Part shown: positions 9,194-18,943 of the stretch, in pieces
Position numbering within the stretch: position 1 is the first letter of the stretch
Layout of the letters: every line of letters starts with the position of its first letter
NCBI RefSeq assembly: GCF_000374365.1
Contig: NZ_KB894148.1
Coordinates: 1-42,907, forward strand
Source: Bacteroides gallinarum DSM 18171 = JCM 13658
Lineage (GTDB): Bacteria; Bacteroidota; Bacteroidia; Bacteroidales; Bacteroidaceae
Length of the DNA: 42,907 bases
Direction of reading: 5' to 3'
Program-made: the position numbers and the translations under genes
The notes under the pieces: generated by a model
The model's input: only the letters and a program-made list of their open reading frames with translations
Database searches by the model: none
Told to the model about the DNA's origin: nothing

Positions 9194-9219
9194 TGTACGA
9201 AAATGTACTCTGTCTGTAC
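9194..9219 (+). promoter_or_regulatory. Triple TGTAC repeat upstream of susC
   Basis: TGTAC occurs at 9194-9198, 9204-9208 and 9215-9219, so the steps are 10 and 11 bp, one helical turn each. A fourth copy is at 9120-9124, and one precedes the PL8 gene at 19050-19054. The triple repeat lies about 45-75 bp before the likely transcription start, a normal place for an activator. It is a candidate operator; the binding protein is unknown and not encoded next to the locus. Confidence 0.5.
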
Positions 9220-9251
9220 TATTATAGAGGAAACCTTTGCTTTAATATTTA

Positions 9252-9259
9252 TAATTTTG
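9252..9259 (+). promoter_or_regulatory. -7 box of the susC operon
   Basis: TAATTTTG matches TAnnTTTG. Transcription would start near 9266, about 35 nt before the ATG. The upstream TTTG (9236-9239) is only 12 bp away, so there is no proper -33 element, as expected for a promoter that needs an activator. Confidence 0.55.
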
Positions 9260-9302
9260 CGACCAGATATTAAAAAACATAAGATAATCTTATTTTAATA
9301 AT

Positions 9303-12300
9303 ATGAAAAAAAATCATTCCATAAGCTTTAAAAGAGCGAGTTCTCTTTTACTACTTTTACTGCTTTCGCTGACAGCCCTACAAGCACAAATCAAAATTAC
9401 AGGTACGATTACCGATGAAACTAAAGAAACGGTTATCGGCGCTAACATTACCGTTAAAGGGACTACCATTGGTACCATTAGCGATATCAACGGTAAATAT
9501 TCGATTGAAGTACCCAATCAAAAAGCAATCCTCGTATTTTCATTTATCGGTTATACCACACGTGAAATTCCGGTAGGAAAGAATAAAGTGATTGATGTCG
9601 TAATGAAAGAAGACGGCGTAATGCTGAATGAAGTAGTAGCTATCGGTTACGGTAGTGCCAAGAAAGGCGACCTTGCCGGTTCTGTAGCTAAAGTAGATAT
9701 GGAAGAACTCAACAAAACTCCAGTAGCCTCATTCGACCAAGCATTAGGAGGACGTGTTGCCGGTGTACAAGTAGTAAGCGGTGACGGACGGCCAGGCGCA
9801 GCAGCAAACATCGTTATTCGTGGTAGTAATACGGTTTCCGATAGTTCTGACGGCTCTCCGCTGTATGTCATCGATGGTTTTGCCACTGATGATCCCAATG
9901 CTGCTGCCTACAATCCGAGCGATATCGAATCTATGGATATCTTAAAAGATGCCTCGGCCACAGCTATCTACGGTGCACGTGGAGCCAACGGTGTAATCAT
10001 AATCACCACCAAGCGCGGTAAAGAGAGCGCTCCGCGTGTAACATACGACGGTTACTTCACTTGGCAAGAAGAACCCCAATTCCTGGACATCATGAACGGT
10101 AAGCAGTTCATGCAACTACAAACTGAGATGTTGACTGAAAAAGAGCTGAACGACACCTACTTCGGTTATAGTGAAGCATTGGGACGTAAACGTACATTGG
10201 CCGATTACGACCACATACCTTATTATAACTGGCAAGACGAAGTATATCGGGGCGCTCCTATGACAAGCCATAATGTATCTCTTTCCGGTGGTAGTAAAAA
10301 CACCCGTTATAGCTCAAGCATTTCTTACTATAACCAGCAAGGCGTTATCATCAACTCTTCTTACGAGAGCTTAAAGGCACGTCTCACTCTCGACCAGAAC
10401 ATCAGCAAATCCATAAAGTTCGGAGCAACGATGAATTTTGCCAATAACCTGTCCAAAGGTTCGGCTCCCTCACAGTCCGGCGGCGGTACATCTCAATATT
10501 ACCTCTACCAAGTGCTCGCTTACCGTCCGGTTACCTATAATGAGAAAGACGACCTGATTAACAACATGGTAGACGAAAGCGGAAACTATCCGTACAACCC
10601 CATGAAAACCGTACAGAACTCATACGACCAAACCCGTACGCGCCAACTGAACCTGAATACTTATCTGACTTGGGATATTATCAAGAACCTGACATTCAAA
10701 GCCACTTTCAACTATACGTGGAGACAAGATGTACGCCGGACATTCTACAACTCGGATACCTATCAGGGAGACCCCAAATACTCCGCAAGCGGTGTAAACG
10801 GTAATTTCTCCGACAAAGACCGTAACAGTTGGTCTAACGAATATACGTTGAGTTACAAACGCCGTTTCGGCGAACACAACCTGACAGGGCTTCTCGGAGC
10901 TTCTCTTTCCAGCGACCGCACTACGGTAATGGGAGCCGGCTCGGGACTTATCACATGGGAAAGCCTCGGTTTCTGGGGATTGGATAGCGGTACTCCCCGC
11001 TCCATTACTACCACCAGCGTTGAAAGCAAGCTCATGTCTTACTTCGCACGTTTCAACTACGATTGGAAGTCACGCTATATACTGATTGCTACTATCCGCG
11101 CCGACGGTTCGTCACGCTTCCCTTACAATAAATGGGGTTATTTCCCTTCGGCATCGTTTGCATGGCGTCTTTCCGATGAGCCGTTCATGAATTTGGAAGA
11201 CACATTCGTATCCAACCTGAAATTACGTGTAGGTTGGGGAGCTACCGGTAACAACAATACCTACAACGACTATGCCTCTTCCGTACTCTATGCTACCAAT
11301 CAGAACTATGCATTCAACAATATGCTCACTTCCGCTATCTACAACAGCCAGATAGGTAACAGAAACCTGAAATGGGAAACTACCTACCAAACGAATATCG
11401 GTTTGGACTTCGGTTTCTTCAACAACCGCATCAACGGTGAAATCGATATCTACAACAAAGATACAAAAGACTTGTTGCTCTACGCCGAAGTACCCGGTTC
11501 GCTCGGTTTCTCTTCCGTACAACAAAATATCGGAAGTATCAACAACCGCGGTCTCGAATTTTCTATCAATACCGTAAACTTCGTCGGCGGCAAAGGTAAG
11601 TTCAAATGGACTACCAACTTCAATATCTCTTTCAACAAGAGCAAAGTTACAGGACTTTCCGACGGACAGGAAAGCCGTTACAGTAGCGTGATAACCACTA
11701 ACAACTATATTTGTAAGGTAGGACATCCGCTATCCGAAATGTACGGCTATGTATACGACGGTGTCTATCAGTACGAAGACTTCAACGAAGTAGCTCCCGG
11801 ACAATATGTATTGAAACCTGAAATACCCAATAACACAGAAGTTCGCAGCAACATCCAGCCCGGTAGCGTCAAATTGAAAGACTTGAACGGCGACGGCAAG
11901 GTTACGGCTGAAGACCAAACCATTATCGGTCACGGTCTGCCCATACATACCGGCGGTTTCACCAATAACTTCGAGTGGAAAGGTTTCGACTTAAGCGTAT
12001 TCTTCCAATGGTCTTACGGTAACGACGTTATCAACTATAACCGTACCCGCCTGGAATCACTCAGCAGCAAGCACACTAATCAGCTTGTTTCTGCCGCCAA
12101 TCACTGGACACCGCGTACGGTTAATCCGGACGGCAGTATTACGGAAGGTAACTACACCAACTATCTGTGTGCCCCCAACCGTAGCCTAACCAACATCAAT
12201 ACCGACCGTGAAATAGAAGATGCTTCATTCCTGCGGTTAAAGAATATACAGTTGGGATATAGTTTCCCCACCAAAATGTTGAAGAACCTGAAGATACGTT

Positions 12301-12464
12301 CGCTCCGTGTATATGTATCCGCACAGAACGTTTGGACATGGACCAAATATACCGGTTACGACCCCGAAGTATCTACCCGTAACTCGGCTATGACACGCGG
12401 TTTCGACTATTCCTCCTACCCTCGCACCCGTTCCTATACATTCGGCGTGAAGTTAGGTTTGTAA
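9303..12464 (+). CDS. SusC-like TonB-dependent outer-membrane transporter
   Basis: 1053 residues. It imports oligosaccharides across the outer membrane with TonB energy, working as a pair with the next gene product. Seen: signal peptide (1-29, ending ALQAQ); carboxypeptidase-regulatory-like beta domain (about 30-110, GTITDET..VIGANITVKGT..G); the SusC motif region VVAIGYGSAKKGDLAGSV; the plug with ALGGRVAGVQV, VIRG and SPLYVIDGF, ATAIYGARGANGVIIITTKRG; then a 22-strand barrel ending in the aromatic-rich YTFGVKLGL. No N-terminal STN extension is present, so it is not the anti-sigma-coupled type and is more likely controlled by another kind of regulator. Four other surface proteins follow on the same strand with short gaps. 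Confidence 0.96.
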   Translation: MKKNHSISFKRASSLLLLLLLSLTALQAQIKITGTITDETKETVIGANITVKGTTIGTISDINGKYSIEVPNQKAILVFSFIGYTTREIPVGKNKVIDVVMKEDGVMLNEVVAIGYGSAKKGDLAGSVAKVDMEELNKTPVASFDQALGGRVAGVQVVSGDGRPGAAANIVIRGSNTVSDSSDGSPLYVIDGFATDDPNAAAYNPSDIESMDILKDASATAIYGARGANGVIIITTKRGKESAPRVTYDGYFTWQEEPQFLDIMNGKQFMQLQTEMLTEKELNDTYFGYSEALGRKRTLADYDHIPYYNWQDEVYRGAPMTSHNVSLSGGSKNTRYSSSISYYNQQGVIINSSYESLKARLTLDQNISKSIKFGATMNFANNLSKGSAPSQSGGGTSQYYLYQVLAYRPVTYNEKDDLINNMVDESGNYPYNPMKTVQNSYDQTRTRQLNLNTYLTWDIIKNLTFKATFNYTWRQDVRRTFYNSDTYQGDPKYSASGVNGNFSDKDRNSWSNEYTLSYKRRFGEHNLTGLLGASLSSDRTTVMGAGSGLITWESLGFWGLDSGTPRSITTTSVESKLMSYFARFNYDWKSRYILIATIRADGSSRFPYNKWGYFPSASFAWRLSDEPFMNLEDTFVSNLKLRVGWGATGNNNTYNDYASSVLYATNQNYAFNNMLTSAIYNSQIGNRNLKWETTYQTNIGLDFGFFNNRINGEIDIYNKDTKDLLLYAEVPGSLGFSSVQQNIGSINNRGLEFSINTVNFVGGKGKFKWTTNFNISFNKSKVTGLSDGQESRYSSVITTNNYICKVGHPLSEMYGYVYDGVYQYEDFNEVAPGQYVLKPEIPNNTEVRSNIQPGSVKLKDLNGDGKVTAEDQTIIGHGLPIHTGGFTNNFEWKGFDLSVFFQWSYGNDVINYNRTRLESLSSKHTNQLVSAANHWTPRTVNPDGSITEGNYTNYLCAPNRSLTNINTDREIEDASFLRLKNIQLGYSFPTKMLKNLKIRSLRVYVSAQNVWTWTKYTGYDPEVSTRNSAMTRGFDYSSYPRTRSYTFGVKLGL

Positions 12465-12501
12465 TATGATATTCAGAAGTAACTAAAAAGATATAAACAC
12501 C

Positions 12502-14187
12502 ATGAAAAAGTTGATATATATATTGCTAAGTGCCGGACTCTGCACCTCATGCAATTTCCTCGACACTGAGATTTACGACAATCCCGATGCGGAGACTATC
12601 TACCAGGATGAAACCTCTTGTATGTCCGGATTAGCCGGCGTATACGACGTATTGGGTTATGCAGGAACTTACGGGCAATACTTGTGGGGCGACCTCGACT
12701 CCGGTACAGACATTCTCGTTTACAACCGTAGTTACGGTAAAGATAACCTCCAACCCAATCTTTATACGCACAACAATACGGACAGTTATATCAAGGACTG
12801 CTGGCTTGCCCTCTACGACGGTATTAACCGCGCCAACGATTTCATCGACCTCATCAACCAGCGTACGGACGAACAGTGCGGAAGTGCCAAAAACAAGAAA
12901 ATGTATATTGCCGAAGCTCGCGCACTGCGTGCACTCTATTACATGAACCTCGTTGCCTATTGGGGTGAAGTGCCATTGCGCCTGACCCCTACCCGCGACC
13001 TCACTACACAACTCCTTGAAAAATCTCCGCAAGAAGCTATATACGCACAAATCATCCGCGACCTGAAAGCAGCAGAAAGCGGCTGTCTTCCCGCTGACGA
13101 ATTGAATGCTCCGGGACGTATCTCACGTACTACCGTACAGGCATTACTGGCACGTGCCTATATCTGGCAGTCCGGCTACCCCGTTTATGCCGATACTTGG
13201 GAAGAAGCACGTACCTATGCCAAAAAAGTTATAGACAGCGGTTTGCATCGCCTTTACGGAGAGAATGATGCCAATCATCAAGGCTATCGTGACCTCTTCA
13301 TCAATATGTGTTCCAACCGTTATGACCTTGAAGCACGCGAAAGCATGTTTGAAGTAGAATTCTACGGCAATGGTATGGACCGCAGTAACGAGTGCGGCAA
13401 GGTAGGCTTGTACATCGGTATATCACAAGGTGTCACTACCGACCAAGACGTGCCCTACGCATACGCTTGGTATGACGCCACTAAGATACTATACCGCCTT
13501 TACGAAAACGGCGGACAGAACGATGTAGGTAAAGATGTGGGCGACCAACGCCGCTGGTGGAATTTTGCCGACTATACATACAAGACCAACGACAAAACCG
13601 GCAAGGTAGAAAAAAATTACCTGACAGACGCCAACCTCAAAAGCGCCAACCTGTATGGCCGTACCGGTAATCCCGGTAAGTGGCGTGCCGAATACGACCC
13701 CGTACGTCCTTGGGCACGTAACAATTCGTCTATCAACTTCCCTATCATGCGCTTCTCCGACGTACTGCTGATGTTTGCCGAAGCAGACAATGAGCTGAAT
13801 GGGCCCACACAAGAAGGTATAGACGCTATCAACCGTGTACGCAAGCGTGCCAACGCCACAGAAATAAGCCTGTCACAAGCAGGCGTAACCGATAACCAGG
13901 AGAATCTACGCCAGTTCCTCTTCGAGGAGGAAACCCGCGAACTCTGTTTCGAAGTACCCCGTCATATGGAACTGCGTCGTCGCGGCGAAGCCTTCTATTT
14001 CGACCGTATCCGCCTGCTCGCCGACCAGAGTGCCCCCGAAGGCCAGCCCAGCGCCACTGTAGGTTACGAACGCAGCGATGTACGTTCTGTACCGGCCTAT
14101 AATATTTCCGAGCGCAACTTGTACCTGCCTATACCGCAGTGTGAGCTTAACACCAACACTATCTGTAAGCAAAACGAACGTTGGTAA
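12502..14187 (+). CDS. SusD-like surface glycan-binding lipoprotein
   Basis: 561 residues. It forms the lid over the SusC barrel and presents glycan to it. It has a signal sequence with lipobox LCTSC (Cys17). Family features: CNFLDTE at the mature start, the TPR-like helical half with AEARALRALYYMNLVAYWGEVPL (about 140-160), the middle HTT-poor loop region that usually carries the binding site, and the C-terminal INRVRKRANA, FEEETRELCFE, RRGEAFYFDR and Y.PIPQ.EL.TN signature. It starts 37 bp after susC. The glycan specificity cannot be read directly; the lyases downstream suggest a glycosaminoglycan. Confidence 0.95.
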   Translation: MKKLIYILLSAGLCTSCNFLDTEIYDNPDAETIYQDETSCMSGLAGVYDVLGYAGTYGQYLWGDLDSGTDILVYNRSYGKDNLQPNLYTHNNTDSYIKDCWLALYDGINRANDFIDLINQRTDEQCGSAKNKKMYIAEARALRALYYMNLVAYWGEVPLRLTPTRDLTTQLLEKSPQEAIYAQIIRDLKAAESGCLPADELNAPGRISRTTVQALLARAYIWQSGYPVYADTWEEARTYAKKVIDSGLHRLYGENDANHQGYRDLFINMCSNRYDLEARESMFEVEFYGNGMDRSNECGKVGLYIGISQGVTTDQDVPYAYAWYDATKILYRLYENGGQNDVGKDVGDQRRWWNFADYTYKTNDKTGKVEKNYLTDANLKSANLYGRTGNPGKWRAEYDPVRPWARNNSSINFPIMRFSDVLLMFAEADNELNGPTQEGIDAINRVRKRANATEISLSQAGVTDNQENLRQFLFEEETRELCFEVPRHMELRRRGEAFYFDRIRLLADQSAPEGQPSATVGYERSDVRSVPAYNISERNLYLPIPQCELNTNTICKQNERW

Positions 14188-14234
14188 TCGATTATAGTAC
14201 ATAATAGAAACGATAAATAACAGTTCATAACGAT

Positions 14235-15296
14235 ATGAAAACAAATAATAATCCCACTTCCGGCAAACGCTTTGCGCAATTGCTTGCGTTATGCCTGCTC
14301 GCTACTTTCTCCTCATGCGACCGCGACGGAGCCGAAAGTGTAGAATTCGGCGTAAGCATACAAAATCCCGATGCAGTGTACGCCGGTCAGCCTGTCACTT
14401 TCGAGTTCGACGGTAACCCAGACTACATATCTTTCTACTCCGGTGAGAAGAACGACCGATATGCTAACCACAACCGTACCACCCTACCCGAAGTAGATAG
14501 TCTCGGCCTTTCCTATGCAGCCAAGATGCAATATGCCGAAAATTACGATTACAAAGACGACCGCATCCTACGCGTCATGATTTCCGAAACTTACGACGGT
14601 TCGGGCGAAATCAATCCCGAAGAATGGCACGACATCACCGACCCCGACCCGGCTGTCAATGAAGAATATTTGGAAAGTCCCATTCTGACAAGTGGAACCA
14701 CTATAGACTTGCCCTATGCAGCAGTCAACTTAAGTCAATATAAAGACAAAGATTTCTATCTTGCTTTCCGTTACCTGGCAGAACCTCATACGGGAGTAAA
14801 GAGCAAAGGAAATCTTCGTCCGGACAACGGAAAGGCATATAGCTACGACAACCGTCCCCGCATCGATATCACCGAACTGAAACTCGTAAAGCGCGAACCG
14901 GACAAAAACCTGATTGAAGTAGAAGACATGCTCACCGAATTTGCATTCAGAATGAACTTCGTTAATTCCAAAGTAGAAAACAACTTCACTATCAGCAACT
15001 ACCGACTGATGTTCCAACCGCAAGAATACGTCGCAACAGACGGGAAAGCCACTGTCGATGAATCTCAGGACTATGACATGGATGTATGGATGATAAGCCA
15101 GAAGTTATCGGCACATAGCGTAGAGCCCGACCGCGGTACTCCTATCAAGGGAACAAACGCCCGTCTCGGCATCTATCAGCACACTTATGATGAACCGGGC
15201 ACCTATACTGCTACTTTCATCGTTACCAATGCCAATAAATGGAATTCGGAACAGATAGTACGTGAAATAACTGTTGAAGTGAAACCCGCACAATAA
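14235..15296 (+). CDS. DUF5017 surface lipoprotein (putative glycan-binding)
   Basis: 353 residues. Its signal sequence ends in a lipobox FSSC (Cys28). The N-terminal part (about 35-200), with YAGQPVTFEFDGNPDYISFYSGEKND, is the DUF5017 pattern. The C-terminal part (about 230-350), with HTYDEPGTYTATFIVTNANKW, looks like a PKD-type beta sandwich. DUF5017 lipoproteins are regularly the third gene after SusC and SusD and are thought to be surface glycan-binding proteins (family knowledge). It sits 47 bp after the SusD gene and so probably belongs to the same transcript. The ligand is unknown. Confidence 0.8.
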   Translation: MKTNNNPTSGKRFAQLLALCLLATFSSCDRDGAESVEFGVSIQNPDAVYAGQPVTFEFDGNPDYISFYSGEKNDRYANHNRTTLPEVDSLGLSYAAKMQYAENYDYKDDRILRVMISETYDGSGEINPEEWHDITDPDPAVNEEYLESPILTSGTTIDLPYAAVNLSQYKDKDFYLAFRYLAEPHTGVKSKGNLRPDNGKAYSYDNRPRIDITELKLVKREPDKNLIEVEDMLTEFAFRMNFVNSKVENNFTISNYRLMFQPQEYVATDGKATVDESQDYDMDVWMISQKLSAHSVEPDRGTPIKGTNARLGIYQHTYDEPGTYTATFIVTNANKWNSEQIVREITVEVKPAQ

Positions 15297-15339
15297 TTCA
15301 AACAAGCGTTTTTATTAACCACTAAAAATAATTACCATT

Positions 15340-16005
15340 ATGAAAAAGATTATTTTAAGCGTTTTCGGTATGCTGGTCATGGCAGCCGGACTGCAAGCAC
15401 AAGAATTGATAAAGGACAATGAATTCGACAACGCCGACCTCACTACAGAATATGGCAGCAAAGACAATGTAACATTCGGTACATGGTGCGCCGTAAATAA
15501 TGAAACAGCAGCTTCTTTCCGTATCATCAACGACAAGCAGCGCGGCAAAGTATTGGAGTTTTCCGTAGACCCCAAACTGACTACCTGGTACAAATCGTTC
15601 GTGGCACAACGTTACGAAGGCAGTGTAGAACCGGGCATGTATAAATTAGGCTTCTGGGCTAAGTCCGAAGACATGGGACAAGTAAAAGTATTCATCCGCC
15701 TGCGCGATGCCAACGGCAAAGACCTGCAACGCTTCTTTGTGTGCACACAAAGCCAGCCTAAGAAAGCAGACCGTAAATTCTACGGCGGTTTCGGCAAAGC
15801 CAACCCTTCGGGTAAATGGACTTACTATACACTCGACTTCAACTTCGGTAAAGTAAGCAACACCATTTATCAATTCAGCATGAACGATACGGAAGATGCT
15901 ACCCCTACTGATTTGACGAATTTTTCTATCTGCTTCCAAAACAGCGCATCCGAACCGTCAAGCATCTTGATAGACGGCGTATCGCTGAAAAAAATAGAAG
16001 AATAA
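15340..16005 (+). CDS. Exported CBM4/9-like beta-sandwich protein
   Basis: 221 residues. The signal peptide ends AAGLQAQ (type I cleavage), so unlike its neighbours it has no lipobox. The mature part is a single domain: LIKDNEFDNADLTTEYG near the start, YEGSVEPGMYKLGFWAKSED in the middle and ILIDGVSLKKIEE at the end. That order, with an N-terminal NGDFE-like start, the Y.LSFWAK strand and a final ID.VSL strand, fits a CBM4/9-type or galactose-binding-like fold. A role in binding the target polysaccharide is inferred from position. It could also be secreted in outer-membrane vesicles. Confidence 0.65.
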   Translation: MKKIILSVFGMLVMAAGLQAQELIKDNEFDNADLTTEYGSKDNVTFGTWCAVNNETAASFRIINDKQRGKVLEFSVDPKLTTWYKSFVAQRYEGSVEPGMYKLGFWAKSEDMGQVKVFIRLRDANGKDLQRFFVCTQSQPKKADRKFYGGFGKANPSGKWTYYTLDFNFGKVSNTIYQFSMNDTEDATPTDLTNFSICFQNSASEPSSILIDGVSLKKIEE

Positions 16006-16036
16006 CACGCAATCAAATAAAGAAACGGTATCCGTT

Positions 16037-16993
16037 ATGATAAAAAACAAACTCATATATCTCTTTCTTGCAGGAACATTGTTGACAGCCTGTAGTGATG
16101 ACGAGGCGCCGGTCATAGACCCTAGAGCATATCCGCTCGTCATCGAAGCAAAGGTGTACACCAGTTATGACCCCGAGCAAGAAGGAACTACTTGGACCAA
16201 ACCCGAAGACAAAATCGGCGTGTACGTACTGAAAGGCGGAAGCAGCGAAGTGGTAAGCCCGCACGCTAATCTCAGCTACAGTCCTACGCCGTCTTCGTAC
16301 GACGATTATTTCCAGCCCGACCAAGTAGACGCTATACCCTACTTCCCGGCAACAGGTGAGGATGTGTGGGATGTAGCTATTTACTATCCTCGTCAGGAAA
16401 CATTCGATACCGAAGGCATGGTTCCTCTGAAATTGGACAAACAGGGAGACTTGAAAGCTTCTACCCTGCTCTACGCACGCGCCAACTCACTCACCAAAGA
16501 GAATACGGTGGCTTCCATGCGCCTTGCTCCTGCCCTGAGCCGTTTGGTATTTTACTTCCGTGCAGACGGAGATATAACAGCGGAACAACTCAATAATGTA
16601 ACGGTAGACCTTAACGGTTTGCCTACCGCCGGCAACTTCAATGTAACAGACGGGAGTTTCAGTGCCGATGCAGAAAGTGTAGCCCAATTCCGTATGCGTA
16701 CTTCTTCGTCTACAGATGTTACAGTGGCACGTACCACAGAAGCATTTGTTATGCCTCTCGGCAGTACGCAAGGATATGTAGCCACTATCACGGCAAATCT
16801 GTTACCTGATGCACTGAAGAAGAAAACTTATTCTATCGATAGCAGTATAGGCCGGTTGGAACGTGGAATGCAGTATATATTCGATGTCACTGTCAGCACC
16901 GACGGCTATACAATCGAAAGTTCCTCCTCACCTATTGCAGGTTGGGAAGAAGGAGATAAAATCAGTGGTGAAGGTGAAGAAGCACAGTCTTAG
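16037..16993 (+). CDS. Fimbrillin-like lipoprotein
   Basis: 318 residues. The lipobox is LLTAC (Cys19). The body has the pattern of Bacteroidota fimbrillins (FimA/Mfa-like, two beta sandwiches): WTKPEDKIGVYV early, IPYFPATGEDVWDVAIYYP, then the ALSRLVFYF strand followed by a V.LNGLPTAG.F loop, and GMQYIFDVTVSTDGYTIESS with the closing IAGWEEGD. In assembled fimbriae such proteins are subunits, but no assembly or minor tip genes are nearby. The position inside the susC-susD operon suggests a surface glycan-binding or adhesin role (inference). Confidence 0.75.
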   Translation: MIKNKLIYLFLAGTLLTACSDDEAPVIDPRAYPLVIEAKVYTSYDPEQEGTTWTKPEDKIGVYVLKGGSSEVVSPHANLSYSPTPSSYDDYFQPDQVDAIPYFPATGEDVWDVAIYYPRQETFDTEGMVPLKLDKQGDLKASTLLYARANSLTKENTVASMRLAPALSRLVFYFRADGDITAEQLNNVTVDLNGLPTAGNFNVTDGSFSADAESVAQFRMRTSSSTDVTVARTTEAFVMPLGSTQGYVATITANLLPDALKKKTYSIDSSIGRLERGMQYIFDVTVSTDGYTIESSSSPIAGWEEGDKISGEGEEAQS

Positions 16994-17041
16994 TTAATCT
17001 AAAATAATATTTAATCAACTATCAAAAACCATTTTAATGAT

Positions 17042-18694
17042 ATGAGAACCTTAAAACATTTGGCAATATGCCTCACAGCGGCATTCATTGCTACTGGTTG
17101 CAATCAAGAAAATAATGAACCGCAAACAACAGTAAAGAAAGGTACACCTGCAGAGTTTACAATGACCATAAACGGGGGCTCAAATACACGTACTGTAACT
17201 ACTAACGACGATGAAAAGCGTACAATCTCTTGGAGAACAGGCGATGAAGTCGGTATTTTTGCCGTAGGAACTGATGGCACACAAAGTAATTGTAAATACA
17301 CCTATGATGGTACTGAATGGAAAGCTACGGGCATAGGTGATGCTATTACATTGGAAAATGGAGAAACCTATAGCTTCTATGCTTATTATCCTTATGCTAA
17401 AGACATAACAACTGTAGCTAGCGCTAATTTGAACGTATTACCAGACCAGTCAGTAACTCAGGAGGGTGAGAACAGCAACTATGATTTGAGCGATGTACTT
17501 CTTTCCAAGATTGAAATGCAGAGTTATAACGGTGAAAAAATCCTATTGGATTATACTCATGCTTATGCAATGGTAGAAGTACTTATAGCCGGCGACCAAG
17601 TAGGTGTAGACGGCCCTACAAAGGTGATATTGAAGAATGTTGTGACTGATGCCACAATCAACTTAACCAATCAAACAATCACCAAAGCCTCTGCTACACA
17701 GGATGTAATTATGGCTCGCATAGATGAACAAGGAAGCAGCAATAACACCTTCTTATATCGTGCCATTGTTCCCGAACAAACAATATCCAAAGGCAATACC
17801 TTGCTGGAAGTATATGGTGTAAACGGAGGCAAGAATTATGCATTCAAAACTCCTGATAACACAGATATTACCTACACACAAGGTAAATACTTCAGAATGG
17901 AAGTAGCGATAGGCACAGTAGAAGCTGGCATTAAATTTCCAGGTGGAAGTATTACACCATGGGAACCGAGTGATGCTATAGAAATCCCTGGTGAGGAGAT
18001 AAAAGTTCAACTGATTAAGGAATTTACAGGTAATGATTTAACAGTGGCTGCGAAAGTTGATAACTTGACAGAAGAAGGTTGGTATGCCTTTCAGAATAAA
18101 GCTGATAACGGAGGAGTTATCAGTGTTGAAGAGCTTAGCGAACCTACAATAAATTGGAACAAGAGTTTGAAACTCATTTTTACATCTACATACTCTCCCA
18201 AGGTAACTAACAGCTATTATATATCTGCTATAAACTACACCCATATGGGACCTATTGATATAGAGTCCACAAATGGAATTTACAAAATAACATACAAAGC
18301 TAAAGGAACTGTTGAGGCATCAGCAGAAACAGCGCCGAAATGTAATATAGCTTGCGTATCAGGAGATGAAAGAGCCTTTGGTGTAAGCACATCAGTAGCC
18401 ACAATTACAGGAGATACTCCCAAAAGTACAATGGCAGGACAAAATTTGACAGCGAACTGGCCTGAGCAGGAATATACAGTTTATGTTAATTTCTCGAAAG
18501 TTAATTGGGATAGTAAAAGTCAGAAAACAACGTATAGTAGTTCGACTGAACTCAATACCGACAGTGAAGCAAAAGACCTTTCCAAAGTCCACTTAAGGTT
18601 CTATACAACAACTAATGCAACCAATGAAAATCCGCAGACAATCAGTACTCTTGAAATAACCGATGTCACAATGGAACCGTATAGTGTTGAGTAA
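17042..18694 (+). CDS. Fimbrillin-like lipoprotein with extra C-terminal domain
   Basis: 550 residues. The lipobox is IATGC (Cys20). Residues about 30-320 carry the fimbrillin pattern: RTVTTNDDEKRTISWRTGDEVGIFA, YSFYAYYPYA, LDYTHAYAMVEVLIAG, and YFRMEVAIGT with the closing ITPWEPSDA. A further domain of about 230 residues follows (IKVQLIKEFTGNDLTVAAKVDNL to the end), resembling a jelly-roll module; I do not recognise its family. The gene is more AT-rich than its neighbours (20 of 60 G/C in the line starting at 18001, against 35 of 60 at 12961), which may mean separate acquisition. It is the last gene before the operon terminator. Confidence 0.7.
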   Translation: MRTLKHLAICLTAAFIATGCNQENNEPQTTVKKGTPAEFTMTINGGSNTRTVTTNDDEKRTISWRTGDEVGIFAVGTDGTQSNCKYTYDGTEWKATGIGDAITLENGETYSFYAYYPYAKDITTVASANLNVLPDQSVTQEGENSNYDLSDVLLSKIEMQSYNGEKILLDYTHAYAMVEVLIAGDQVGVDGPTKVILKNVVTDATINLTNQTITKASATQDVIMARIDEQGSSNNTFLYRAIVPEQTISKGNTLLEVYGVNGGKNYAFKTPDNTDITYTQGKYFRMEVAIGTVEAGIKFPGGSITPWEPSDAIEIPGEEIKVQLIKEFTGNDLTVAAKVDNLTEEGWYAFQNKADNGGVISVEELSEPTINWNKSLKLIFTSTYSPKVTNSYYISAINYTHMGPIDIESTNGIYKITYKAKGTVEASAETAPKCNIACVSGDERAFGVSTSVATITGDTPKSTMAGQNLTANWPEQEYTVYVNFSKVNWDSKSQKTTYSSSTELNTDSEAKDLSKVHLRFYTTTNATNENPQTISTLEITDVTMEPYSVE

Positions 18695-18786
18695 GCTAAC
18701 AGATTTCTATTCACCAAAAGTATAATAGAACATAAGCATAATTCAACCTTAATCAAATCTCTATCCAAGAGCTATAGCTCTTAACC

Positions 18787-18823
18787 AAAATCCCTTGTCC
18801 TTCCCCCGCGGCAAGGGATTTTT
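18787..18823 (+). terminator. Terminator after the susC-fimbrillin operon
   Basis: AAAATCCCTTG (18787-18797) pairs with CAAGGGATTTT (18812-18822), with a C-rich 14-nt loop and a following T. It lies about 90 bp after the last fimbrillin stop and separates the binding/import genes from the lyase genes. Confidence 0.75.
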
Positions 18824-18943
18824 AGCTTCAATTTTTTTGTCTGTATATCCAAAGATACTTATTCTCATCCTCAAACAAAAAAATTCCTATGAGAATAATT
18901 CTGTTTCAATATACAGCAAAAACGAGCCATAACCATAGCAAAA

